Source: an uncultured Lachnospiraceae bacterium (GTDB lineage: Bacteria > Bacillota > Clostridia > Lachnospirales > Lachnospiraceae). From it: a DNA stretch of 34,786 nucleotides. The notes beneath the pieces are model-generated. The model searched no databases. It saw nothing but the letters and a program-made list of their open reading frames with translations, and was not told the origin of the DNA. The DNA is taken from the NCBI GenBank assembly GCA_947169235.1, contig CAMVOY010000027.1:1-34786 (forward strand). The letters run 5' to 3'. A program made the position numbers and the translations under genes. This document shows positions 27,260 to 34,786 of the stretch, piece by piece (positions within the stretch are counted from its first letter, which is position 1; every line of letters begins with the position of its first letter).

Positions 27260-30253
27260 ATGGATATAAATAAAATCACGGCTTACGAGCTGATCGCGAC
27301 TGAACAGATCCCGGAGGTTAACTCGACGGGGTATCTGCTTTCGCATAAAAAGACTAAGGCGCGTGTGGTCGTGCTGGAAAACGACGATGACAACAAGGTT
27401 TTTGACATTGGTTTTCGTACACCGCCGACGGACTCGAAAGGAACTCCGCATATTATAGAGCACACGGTGCTGTGCGGATCGAGAAAGTTCCCGGTAAAAG
27501 ATCCCTTTGCGGAGATGGACAAGGGATCTCTTAATACATTCCTTAATGCGATGACCTACCCGGACAAGACTGTATATCCGGTGGCCAGCGTCAATGATAA
27601 GGATTTCAGGAATCTGATGGATGTATACCTGGATGCCGTCTTTTTCCCGAACATTTACAAAGAAGAGAAGATATTCCGTCAGGAGGGCTGGCACTATGAG
27701 ATGGACTCGGTTGATGGTGAGCTGACCTATAACGGAGTTGTATTCAACGAGATGAAGGGCGCGTTTTCCGCTCCTGATGAGTACTTTGAGACGCTGATCC
27801 AGGAGACGCTGTTCCCTGATACGGCTTATGGTGTGGTATCGGGAGGTGACCCGAAGGTGATCCCTGAGCTTGAATGGGAGGATTATCTCGATTTCCATCG
27901 ACGCTATTATCACCCGTCAAACAGCTATATCTACCTTTATGGCAAAATGGACTTTGAGGAAAAGCTGAATTGGATAGATGAAGAATACCTGTCACAGTTC
28001 GACTACCTGGAGGTAGACTCTGCTATCCGAACACAGCAGCCAATCGGTGAGCTGAAGGAAGCTGAGGGCTTCTATCCTATCCCGGCGGGGGAGGAGACGG
28101 AGGGAAAAACATACTTTGCGTATGCAGGCGTATGCGGTACCACACTTGATCCAAAGATCTATCAGGCGTTCCAGGTGTTGGAGTATGCTCTTGTTGAGGC
28201 GATAGGTGCTCCGGTGAAAGAAGCATTAGTTAAAGCAGGAATTGGCACCGAGATAGAAGGAAGTTATAACGAGCCGTTTTCGCAACCGTTTTTTACGATC
28301 ACTGCAAAGAATGCACGCGACGACCAAAAGGATGAATTTGTTAAAACGATCAGAGAGGTATTAACCGACCTGGCAGAAAACGGAATCAACAAAAGATCAC
28401 TCAAGGCTGCATTAAATGCAATGGAGTTTCAATTTCGTGAGGCAGACTTCGGTAGATTTCCAAAAGGTCTCATGTATGGCTTAGGCATCTATGACAGTTG
28501 GCTCTACGATGATAGAAAACCGTTCATTCACCTCCGTGTGAATGAGACTTTTGCTTTCCTGAGAGAGCAGATAGATACAGGGTATTATGAAAACTTAATC
28601 AGGAAATACTTTCTTGACAATCCTCATTCCGCAGTCATCACTCTTCGTCCGAAGCCGGGTATGGCTGCTGAGATCGATGAGGCAGAGAAAGAAAAACTTC
28701 GGTTATATTTAGATACACTTTCTGATGATGATAAAGAAAGGATAGTGAAGGAGACTGCTGCTCTGAAAAAATATCAGGAGGAACCTTCGACGCCCGAAGA
28801 AATGGCCACTATCCCGCTCCTTGGGAGAGAGGATATCGGTAAGAAAGCCAGACCGTTCTCGTATTCGGAAAGAGAGATCAATGGCAGTAAAACGATTTTT
28901 AATGACGTCTTCACTAACGGAATCTCGTACATTAAGTTTAGTTTTGATATCTCTGACCTTGAGAAGTACGCTCCGTACATCGGGCTGATGGCTGACATAC
29001 TCGGTGCGATGGATACTGACACATACGACAAGCTCGAGTTGTCAAATGAGCTTTTACTACATGCGGGTGGATACAACATAACGACATCATCCTATACCGA
29101 TGAAAGCACCGGCAGATATACGATAAGGATTGAGTTAAATATGAAGGTTCTCTACCATGAGACTGAAAAGATGATGGAGATCCTTGATGATATCGTACAG
29201 AAAACTCATCTTGATGACGCTGAGCGTTTGAAGGAGATTATCGCCGAGAGACGTTCGGGCAGACAGGCAGCCATGCCGGCATCCGGGCATACGACTGCGA
29301 CGAACAGAGCGATGGCTTATTTCAGAGACAGAGGCCGCTGGGCAGAGGAACTCAAGGGACTGAGCTATTATGATTTCCTGTGTGAGGTGGACGACAACTT
29401 CGAAAAATATAAAGACAATTTAGTAAATATCCTCATGTGGCTGCGCGATGTTATCTTTACAAAGGACAGGCTGGTCATGAATATCGTCGCTACCGATGAG
29501 GGATATAAGGTATTTGAAAAAGCTGCACCTGTATTTTTGGATGGCCTAAGGGTCGAGAGTGAGATGGCACCTGCGGTATCCGAGGTAGTCAGATGGAATG
29601 CATCCGGACTAAAACACAGGGATGAATCTCACACCGGAGCACCTGCTCCGGCATACGAGCTGCGACCTATCCCCAAGAATGAGGGGATCACGACAGCCGG
29701 AAATGTTTGGTATGTAGCCAGATGCGGAAACTTCCGCGACAAGGGTATCGAGGCACATGGATCATTCTATGTTTTAAAGACCATTCTTTCATATGAATAC
29801 CTTTGGAATGAGGTCAGAGTCAAAGGCGGCGCGTACGGAGTGATGTGCAATTTTTCACATCTCGGAATAGGATACATGGTGAGCTACAGGGATCCGCATA
29901 TAAAGGAGACCGTGGATATCTACAGATCGGTACCTGATTATCTGAAGAGCTTTGAGATCGAAGAGCGGGATATGGTCAAGTTCATAATAGGAACAGTGAG
30001 GACAATGGATCTGCCGCTGACTCCGCGTGCGGAGGGAGCCCGTGCGTTCGAACACTACATGAACGGAAGGACGATCGAGGAGATACAGAAGACCAGGGAC
30101 GAGGTTCTCGGCACGACGAAGGACGACATCAGGAAGTCCGCGGAGATGGTAGAGGCGGTCCTTTCCGACGGATATATATGTGTTGTCGGCGGAGAGGACA
30201 AGGTTCGTGAGTGCTCTGATATGTTTGAGTCAGTCAGGGCGATGGATGCCTGA
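27260..30253 (+). CDS. M16C-family metalloprotease (insulinase/presequence-protease type)
   Basis: 997 residues, the size of PreP-like enzymes with all four M16 domains in one chain. The inverted zinc motif HIIEH is at residues 64-68, with the distal glutamate at E163 in FNEMKG. 'GTPHIIEHTVLCGSRKFPVKDPF', 'NTFLNAMTYPDKTVYPVAS' (shown in parts) and the C-terminal 'GGAYGVMCNFSHLGIGYMVSYRDP' match the subfamily; the closing R/Y pair for substrate binding lies in the last. No signal peptide: the enzyme acts in the cytoplasm, on small peptides. GGAGG is 11 bases before the ATG at 27260, a loose spacing. It lies between tRNA-Arg and era. Confidence 0.95.
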   Translation: MDINKITAYELIATEQIPEVNSTGYLLSHKKTKARVVVLENDDDNKVFDIGFRTPPTDSKGTPHIIEHTVLCGSRKFPVKDPFAEMDKGSLNTFLNAMTYPDKTVYPVASVNDKDFRNLMDVYLDAVFFPNIYKEEKIFRQEGWHYEMDSVDGELTYNGVVFNEMKGAFSAPDEYFETLIQETLFPDTAYGVVSGGDPKVIPELEWEDYLDFHRRYYHPSNSYIYLYGKMDFEEKLNWIDEEYLSQFDYLEVDSAIRTQQPIGELKEAEGFYPIPAGEETEGKTYFAYAGVCGTTLDPKIYQAFQVLEYALVEAIGAPVKEALVKAGIGTEIEGSYNEPFSQPFFTITAKNARDDQKDEFVKTIREVLTDLAENGINKRSLKAALNAMEFQFREADFGRFPKGLMYGLGIYDSWLYDDRKPFIHLRVNETFAFLREQIDTGYYENLIRKYFLDNPHSAVITLRPKPGMAAEIDEAEKEKLRLYLDTLSDDDKERIVKETAALKKYQEEPSTPEEMATIPLLGREDIGKKARPFSYSEREINGSKTIFNDVFTNGISYIKFSFDISDLEKYAPYIGLMADILGAMDTDTYDKLELSNELLLHAGGYNITTSSYTDESTGRYTIRIELNMKVLYHETEKMMEILDDIVQKTHLDDAERLKEIIAERRSGRQAAMPASGHTTATNRAMAYFRDRGRWAEELKGLSYYDFLCEVDDNFEKYKDNLVNILMWLRDVIFTKDRLVMNIVATDEGYKVFEKAAPVFLDGLRVESEMAPAVSEVVRWNASGLKHRDESHTGAPAPAYELRPIPKNEGITTAGNVWYVARCGNFRDKGIEAHGSFYVLKTILSYEYLWNEVRVKGGAYGVMCNFSHLGIGYMVSYRDPHIKETVDIYRSVPDYLKSFEIEERDMVKFIIGTVRTMDLPLTPRAEGARAFEHYMNGRTIEEIQKTRDEVLGTTKDDIRKSAEMVEAVLSDGYICVVGGEDKVRECSDMFESVRAMDA

Positions 30254-30292
30254 TAACTGCAGTGAACAGTGAATTGGATGGAGGAATGATCA

Positions 30293-31210
30293 ATGAGTGA
30301 ATCACAGGAAAAAGAATCCTTTCGTTCGGGTTTTGTATCCATAGTGGGGCGCCCCAACGTCGGGAAATCGACGCTTATGAACCGTATCATCGGGGAGAAG
30401 ATCGCCATCACATCACCGAAGCCGCAGACTACGCGTGGCAGGATAAAGACTGTGTACCATGAGGACCGGGGGCAGATCATTTTTCTGGACACGCCGGGGA
30501 TACACAAGGCCAAAAACAAACTTGGAAACTACATGGTAAACGAGGCTGAGACCGCTATCGGTGATGCGGATCTGGTGCTGTGGCTGGTTGAGCCTACGAC
30601 ATTTATCGGCAAGGGAGAGCAGCACATAGCTGAGGTGCTGAAAAAATACGATGGACCGACGATCCTGGTCATGAACAAGGTGGATACGATCCGCAAGGAT
30701 GAGCTGTTGGTGTGTATCGATGAGTACAAGGATATCATGGATTTTACTGCGATAGTGCCTTTGTCAGCGAAGACCGGAGAAAACGTGGATGATCTGATCG
30801 ATACGATGTTCACGCAGCTGCCGGAGGGACCGGGGTATTATGATGAGGATACGCTGACGGATCAGCCGGTCAGAGAGATCGTGGCTGAGATAGTCAGGGA
30901 GAAAGCACTGAGGTCACTGTCGGATGAGATCCCGCATGGGATCGCCGTGGTCACGGAGTCTATGAAAAAGCGAGGAGACAGAGACCTCTACGATATAGAA
31001 GCTACGATCATTTGCGAGAAGGATTCACATAAGGGTATCATTATCGGGAAGCACGGTGCGATGCTTAAGGAGATTGGATCCAAGGCGCGTCCGGATATCG
31101 AGAAGCTCGTGGATGCAAAGGTGAATCTCAAGCTTTGGGTAAAGGTAAGAAAGGATTGGAGAGACAACGAGGCTCAGCTTAGAAACTTTGGTTTTTCCGA
31201 CAGGCAGTAG
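30293..31210 (+). CDS. era: GTPase Era
   Basis: 305 residues. G1 GRPNVGKST, G2 region 'TSPKPQTTRGRI', G3 DTPG, G4 NKVD and 'PLSAKTG' make the G domain; the C-terminal KH domain has 'GIIIGKHGAMLKEIGSKAR'. Era binds the 3' end of 16S rRNA and checks small-subunit maturation. TGGAGG precedes the ATG at 30293, 39 bp after the protease gene. The recO gene follows, as in many Firmicutes. Confidence 0.98.
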   Translation: MSESQEKESFRSGFVSIVGRPNVGKSTLMNRIIGEKIAITSPKPQTTRGRIKTVYHEDRGQIIFLDTPGIHKAKNKLGNYMVNEAETAIGDADLVLWLVEPTTFIGKGEQHIAEVLKKYDGPTILVMNKVDTIRKDELLVCIDEYKDIMDFTAIVPLSAKTGENVDDLIDTMFTQLPEGPGYYDEDTLTDQPVREIVAEIVREKALRSLSDEIPHGIAVVTESMKKRGDRDLYDIEATIICEKDSHKGIIIGKHGAMLKEIGSKARPDIEKLVDAKVNLKLWVKVRKDWRDNEAQLRNFGFSDRQ

Positions 31211-31276
31211 TCCGGGAAGGTAATTCCTTAAGATGGACAGCCCGGATTGTTGCGCGTATGCGAGTGGGAGGAATCG

Positions 31277-31981
31277 GTGAAGGAAAGATATGTGGGTATC
31301 GTCTTGTCATCCGCGACGATAGGTGAGTATGACAAGAGAGTAGTGCTCTTAACAAAGGAAAACGGAAGGTTCTCCGCATTTGCCAGAGGGGCGAGACGTC
31401 CGAAAAGCCCTCTGTCGGCAGTGACGGAGCCCTTTTGCTTTGGAGAGTTCTATGTATTTCGCGGACGTGATTCGTATACGATCGAAGAGGTGAGGGTTGA
31501 GAACTTTTTCCCGGAACTGAGAACGGATCTGGACCGCCTTTACATGGGGCTTTATTTCTGTGAGGTTGCAGATTACTTTACCCGCGAGGGGATGAGTGCG
31601 AGATCGGAGCTTGAGCTTCTGTACAGGGCGCTTGATGCGCTGACTGAGACAGGTGCGGGACCGGGTTCCGACAGTGACAATTCAAACATACTGATCCCGC
31701 CGGAACTCATCCGTCGTGTATATGAGCTTCGCATGCTCGCGATATCGGGCTATGCGCCGCACTACTCAGAGGAGGAAAAATGCTGGCGTGATGATATCGG
31801 CATGTGGAAGCTGTCGGAAACGGCGGCCTACGCGGTCGGTCAGATACTGACGCGGCCCCTTCGGGAGCTTTTTACGTTTAAGACGAGTGATGCGGTGCTC
31901 GGTGAGTTAAATACGTGTGTCGAAAGATTTTTCAGAAAAAACACGGATAAACACTTTCGTTCTCTTGACGCACTCGCATAA
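31277..31981 (+). CDS. recO: DNA repair protein RecO
   Basis: 234 residues. The N-terminal OB fold has 'GIVLSSATIGEYDKRVVLLTKENGRFSAFARGARRPKS' (given in parts), then a helical domain with 'LYMGLYFCEVADYF'. RecO helps RecR load RecA on single-stranded DNA coated with SSB. The usual four-cysteine zinc site is only partly seen. The start is GTG at 31277 because GGGAGG lies five bases before it; the longer frame from 31247 (TTG) adds unsupported residues. It follows era after 66 bp; the next promoter lies in its own last codons. Confidence 0.88.
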   Translation: MKERYVGIVLSSATIGEYDKRVVLLTKENGRFSAFARGARRPKSPLSAVTEPFCFGEFYVFRGRDSYTIEEVRVENFFPELRTDLDRLYMGLYFCEVADYFTREGMSARSELELLYRALDALTETGAGPGSDSDNSNILIPPELIRRVYELRMLAISGYAPHYSEEEKCWRDDIGMWKLSETAAYAVGQILTRPLRELFTFKTSDAVLGELNTCVERFFRKNTDKHFRSLDALA

Positions 31982-31993
31982 AGATGATAGAAT
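31965..31993 (+). promoter_or_regulatory. Promoter for the small CxxC protein and glyS
   Basis: TTGACG (31965-31970), 17 bp, TAGAAT (31988-31993), overlapping the end of recO. Confidence 0.7.
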
Positions 31994-32031
31994 ACTGATA
32001 CTATGTTTTAAATCAGAAAGGGATGACGACA

Positions 32032-32265
32032 ATGGAAGAGATGACAGCAGATATTTTTTATCAGATCATGAACGCGAGGGAGGTTTTGTGCGCGCACTGC
32101 GAGCTTAGAGCGCAGCACTCCGAGCAATCCGCTCTTGCAAGTGAGCATGGCCTGCGTTCTACATCATTCGGAAGCAATGAGAGTGACAGATGTCCGAGCT
32201 GTCAGGTAACGGCTATCGTTGACAACGCACAGATCCAGGCTCAGATGTCCGGACTGTTTGACTGA
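32032..32265 (+). CDS. Small CxxC protein of unknown function
   Basis: 77 residues. Two CxxC pairs, 'CAHCELRAQH' (near residue 20) and 'CPSCQVTAI' (near residue 54), suggest a zinc site; the linker is Ser/Glu/His-rich. No membrane helix or catalytic motif is visible and I do not recognise a family. I start at ATG 32032: AGAAAGGG is nine bases before it, while the in-frame ATG at 32023 touches that sequence. It has its own promoter and lies between recO and glyS, 51 bp before glyS. It may be co-transcribed with glyS, but nothing shows a shared function. Confidence 0.7.
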   Translation: MEEMTADIFYQIMNAREVLCAHCELRAQHSEQSALASEHGLRSTSFGSNESDRCPSCQVTAIVDNAQIQAQMSGLFD

Positions 32266-32316
32266 CCTTGGAGAGGGTCTGAAAAAACTACTACATTACG
32301 ATATGAGGAAATGAAA

Positions 32317-33705
32317 ATGGAAAAGACTATGGAAAAGATCGTCTCCGTCTGCAAGACCCGTGGGTTCATCTACCCGGGCTCGGAGATCTACGGAGGCCTC
32401 GCAAACACATGGGATTACGGAAATCTCGGTGTGGAGCTCAAAAACAATATCAAGCGTGCCTGGTGGAAGAAGTTCATCCAGGAGAATAAATACAATGTCG
32501 GAGTAGACTGTGCTATCCTGATGAATCCGCAGACTTGGATCGCATCGGGACATCTTGGGAGCTTCTCCGATCCGCTTATGGACTGCAAGGAGTGCCACGA
32601 GCGCTTCCGTGCGGATCAGCTGATAGAGAGCTTTGCAGCCGAAAAAGGCATAGAGCTTGACGGCTCGGTTGACGGCTGGTCAAACGAAAAGATGGAGAAG
32701 TTCATCGCTGACAATCAGATCCCGTGTCCGAGCTGCGGAAAGCACAATTTCACCGAGATCCGTCAGTTCAACCTTATGTTCAAAACATTCCAGGGTGTGA
32801 CCGAGGATGCGAAGAATGTAGTATATCTGCGTCCTGAGACCGCCCAGGGTATTTTTGTAAACTTCAAAAATGTACAGCGTACGTCCAGGAAAAAGATCCC
32901 GTTCGGAATCGGACAGATCGGAAAGAGTTTCAGAAATGAGATCACTCCGGGTAACTTTACATTCCGCACGAGAGAGTTCGAGCAGATGGAGCTGGAGTTC
33001 TTCTGTGAGCCGGGTACTGATCTCGAGTGGTTCGAGTACTGGAGAAGCTTCTGTATCGACTGGCTGAAAGGTCTCGGTATGAAGGAAGAGGAGATGCGTC
33101 TGCGTGATCATGACAAGGAGGAGCTTTCCTTCTACTCTAAGGCTACAACCGATATTGAGTTTTTGTTCCCGTTCGGATGGGGCGAGCTCTGGGGGATCGC
33201 CGATCGTACGGATTATGACCTCACTCAGCACCAGAACACATCAGGTGAGCCGATGGATTACTTTGATGATGAGAAGAAGGAAAAATATATCCCGTACGTT
33301 ATCGAGCCTTCGCTCGGTGCGGACAGAGTTACCTTGGCATTTTTATGCGGAGCATACGACGAGGAGGAGCTCGAGGGCGGAGATATGAGAACCGTTATGC
33401 ATTTCCATCCTGCACTGGCTCCTGTAAAGATCGGTGTTTTGCCTTTGTCGAAAAAGCTCGCGGAGCCCGCTGAGAAGATTTTTGAGGAGCTCTCGAAGGA
33501 GTGGTATTGCGAGTATGATGATCGCGGCAATATCGGTAAGCGTTATCGTCGTCAGGATGAGATCGGAACACCTTACTGCGTGACTTATGACTTTGATTCC
33601 GAGGATGATCATATGGTCACCGTAAGAGAGCGTGATTCGATGGAGCAGGAGCGCATTGCTATTGATGGCCTTGTGGATTACTTTAGGGAAAAACTTAAAT
33701 ATTGA
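32317..33705 (+). CDS. glyS: Glycyl-tRNA synthetase, single-chain type
   Basis: 462 residues, the dimeric class II form (GlyQS), not the alpha2beta2 type. '[25 protein letters not shown]' (in parts) opens the catalytic core; '[12 protein letters not shown]' and 'CPSCGKHNF' give the four zinc cysteines; '[12 protein letters not shown]', '[11 protein letters not shown]' and '[11 protein letters not shown]' are class II motifs; '[17 protein letters not shown]' is motif 3. The C-terminal '[11 protein letters not shown]' begins the anticodon-binding domain. Of two starts (32311, 32317), the second is eight bases from GAGG and gives the usual MEKTMEK opening. No T-box leader is seen. Confidence 0.96.
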   Translation: MEKTMEKIVSVCKTRGFIYPGSEIYGGLANTWDYGNLGVELKNNIKRAWWKKFIQENKYNVGVDCAILMNPQTWIASGHLGSFSDPLMDCKECHERFRADQLIESFAAEKGIELDGSVDGWSNEKMEKFIADNQIPCPSCGKHNFTEIRQFNLMFKTFQGVTEDAKNVVYLRPETAQGIFVNFKNVQRTSRKKIPFGIGQIGKSFRNEITPGNFTFRTREFEQMELEFFCEPGTDLEWFEYWRSFCIDWLKGLGMKEEEMRLRDHDKEELSFYSKATTDIEFLFPFGWGELWGIADRTDYDLTQHQNTSGEPMDYFDDEKKEKYIPYVIEPSLGADRVTLAFLCGAYDEEELEGGDMRTVMHFHPALAPVKIGVLPLSKKLAEPAEKIFEELSKEWYCEYDDRGNIGKRYRRQDEIGTPYCVTYDFDSEDDHMVTVRERDSMEQERIAIDGLVDYFREKLKY

Positions 33706-33726
33706 TTTTGATAATGGCAGGGGATT

Positions 33727-34668
33727 ATGAGTAACAGACGTGACAGTCTCAGGCGCGTGCGACAACTGAATAGGGCTACGAAAGGTCGTAGTTTTAACAA
33801 GAACTATACATTGGCCGGTGAGAGGCGGGGAGATTCCCCGCTTCTTAAGGTTATTCTGATAGTCCTGATACTCGCGGTGGTGGGTGTCGGGGTATTTTTA
33901 TGGCTAAAACTCGGTGACAGATCCTCTGAACCGAAGCGTGAGACGAAGGTTGTTACGGTGGCAACTCCTAAGCCTACGCCCACGGAGGAACCTGATGACG
34001 ACGATGATTTTGATGTTGAGGTCGGTGCGGAGCAGATGCCGAATACGGCAACGTTCATCCAGGGACCTAAAGGCTGGAGATCGAAGGCCGACTGGGCAGG
34101 CGAGTGGGGTGACAAGGAGTACGATGGCAGGAGATTCGCGGGATTCGGCTGCGGGCTGTGCGTGATGGCGAACTTCTATACCTCGTTCACACCGTATCAG
34201 TGCTCGCCGGTTGATATGTACAAATACACGAAAAAGGTCACGAACTACGAGGGTCGCGGGGCGATAGACTGGGTGTATGTCAGCCAGACGCTCTCGAGTC
34301 TCGGTTTCATCACGGATACAGGACGCAAACCGAAGAAATACAAGACATTTGAAAACCTGATCGAGGAGGCTCTAGGTGCGATGGTCGTGATAAGTTCGGC
34401 GTATGATGACTCGTACTGGAAGGATACTCCGGGGCACTACGTGACGATCCTTGGCTATGATGCGGACAGCAAAAAGGTATTTCTCGGGGACTCGGGAGAC
34501 CTTGAGCATAACCGTTCCTGGGTTCCGTTAAAGACGGTATACAAGGCGATCAAGTTGAGCAACAGCACGCACTATCTGCGTGTTTTGGCGTATAATGAGT
34601 CGTTTGATCAGTGGAAGCATAAGAAGATAAATGGGGATTGGTGCAAGCCGGACTATTGGACGCGATAA
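33727..34668 (+). CDS. Membrane-anchored C39-like cysteine protease
   Basis: 313 residues. A basic N-terminus (RRDSLRRVRQLNR) precedes one membrane helix (about residues 38-60), then a Thr/Pro linker and an acidic run EEPDDDDDFD. The C-terminal domain has GFGCGLCVMANF with C142 as the likely nucleophile, 'PGHYVTILGYD' with H237 and 'FLGDSGD' with D255, the Cys-His-Asp pattern of the C39-like (papain-fold) family. The domain would sit outside the membrane and could trim peptides or wall proteins; no partner is near. It follows glyS after 21 bp. Only GCAGGGG-like sequence serves as ribosome binding site, so the start is moderately sure. Confidence 0.75.
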   Translation: MSNRRDSLRRVRQLNRATKGRSFNKNYTLAGERRGDSPLLKVILIVLILAVVGVGVFLWLKLGDRSSEPKRETKVVTVATPKPTPTEEPDDDDDFDVEVGAEQMPNTATFIQGPKGWRSKADWAGEWGDKEYDGRRFAGFGCGLCVMANFYTSFTPYQCSPVDMYKYTKKVTNYEGRGAIDWVYVSQTLSSLGFITDTGRKPKKYKTFENLIEEALGAMVVISSAYDDSYWKDTPGHYVTILGYDADSKKVFLGDSGDLEHNRSWVPLKTVYKAIKLSNSTHYLRVLAYNESFDQWKHKKINGDWCKPDYWTR

Positions 34669-34677
34669 GGCGTGAGA

Positions 34678-34735
34678 CTGCTCGATGGCCGTATGACACG
34701 CATGCTTGCATGCGGTGTCATTCGGCCAAGAGCAG
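34678..34735 (+). terminator. Very long hairpin after the C39-like gene
   Basis: CTGCTC pairs with GAGCAG, TGGCCG with CGGCCA, ATGACAC with GTGTCAT and GCATGC with GCATGC, a nearly continuous stem with only two small internal mismatches. TTGAA follows instead of a U-run, so classical termination is uncertain; it may protect the 3' end. Confidence 0.6.
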
Positions 34736-34742
34736 TTGAACC

Positions 34743-34786
34743 CAACGCGCCACGAGGAGCCCGAAGGGGTCCGAGTCGGTGCGTTG
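34743..34786 (+). other. CGAG-flanked hairpin at the window edge
   Basis: CAACGC (34743-34748) pairs with GCGTTG (34781-34786). Inside, CGAG (34753-34756) and CGAG (34772-34775) flank a GAGCCC-GAA-GGGGTC hairpin. The layout matches the block before galE (6575-6596) and before the flgF-like gene (12595-12626). It may continue past the window. Confidence 0.5.

Noticed and set aside
27250..27273. Seven-codon upstream frame overlapping the M16C protease start
   Set aside because: Its ATG is one base from GGAGG, too close for good initiation; it is more likely part of the leader.
32266..32316. T-box leader for glyS
   Set aside because: Only about 50 bases separate the small CxxC gene from glyS, with no specifier loop or antiterminator.

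Overview
The window most likely comes from a motile, anaerobic Lachnospiraceae-type bacterium (Clostridia). This is inferred from gene content: a SCIFF peptide with its radical SAM maturase (a clostridial hallmark), an mbl-flgF-flgG order as in Gram-positive flagellates, a FeoA-FeoA-FeoB iron system with a Cys-rich partner protein, a one-chain glycyl-tRNA synthetase, strong AGGAGG ribosome binding sites and near-consensus sigma-A promoters. I ran no search; family calls are from sequence recognition.

Layout. 1-930: 3' end of a surface or signalling protein with a duplicated beta-rich domain. 931-1464: no gene, but a composite array of hairpins sharing TTCCGACT/AGTCGGAA arms. 1465-4423 (minus): a 41-residue membrane peptide, apt, a DUF362 protein and an acyltransferase. 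4619-9302 (plus): SEC-C protein, tgt, yajC, galE and an FGGY sugar kinase, ending at a bidirectional terminator. 9379-11187 (minus): scfA (SCIFF precursor) and scfB (maturase), separated by a 90-nt long hairpin and driven by a perfect-consensus promoter. 11372-14883 (plus): mbl, two flagellar rod/hook genes and a rod-binding protein. 14957-19976 (plus): recD2, comF, a YvyF-like flagellar-operon protein and a MATE transporter. 20037-21035 (minus): a LacI-type regulator with a palindrome just after its promoter.

21170-24622 (plus): feoA-feoA-feoB-Cys-rich membrane protein behind a promoter covered with TTAG/CTAA inverted repeats. 24613-26426 (minus): trmO and a PsuG-fold protein that appears to lack two catalytic residues. 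26606-26971 (plus): a DtxR/MntR-family regulator whose own promoter carries a TTAG/CTAA inverted repeat like that of feo, suggesting a local metal regulon. 27019-27092: tRNA-Arg(ACG), with an inverted copy of its 3' end just beyond its terminator. 27260-34668 (plus): an M16C protease, era, recO, a small CxxC protein, glyS and a membrane-anchored C39-like protease. The window ends in two large hairpins.

The most unusual items are the catalytically altered PsuG homologue, the scfA-scfB intergenic hairpin, the shared metal boxes, the tRNA 3'-end inverted copy and the hairpin array at 1061-1402. None by itself proves a new system.
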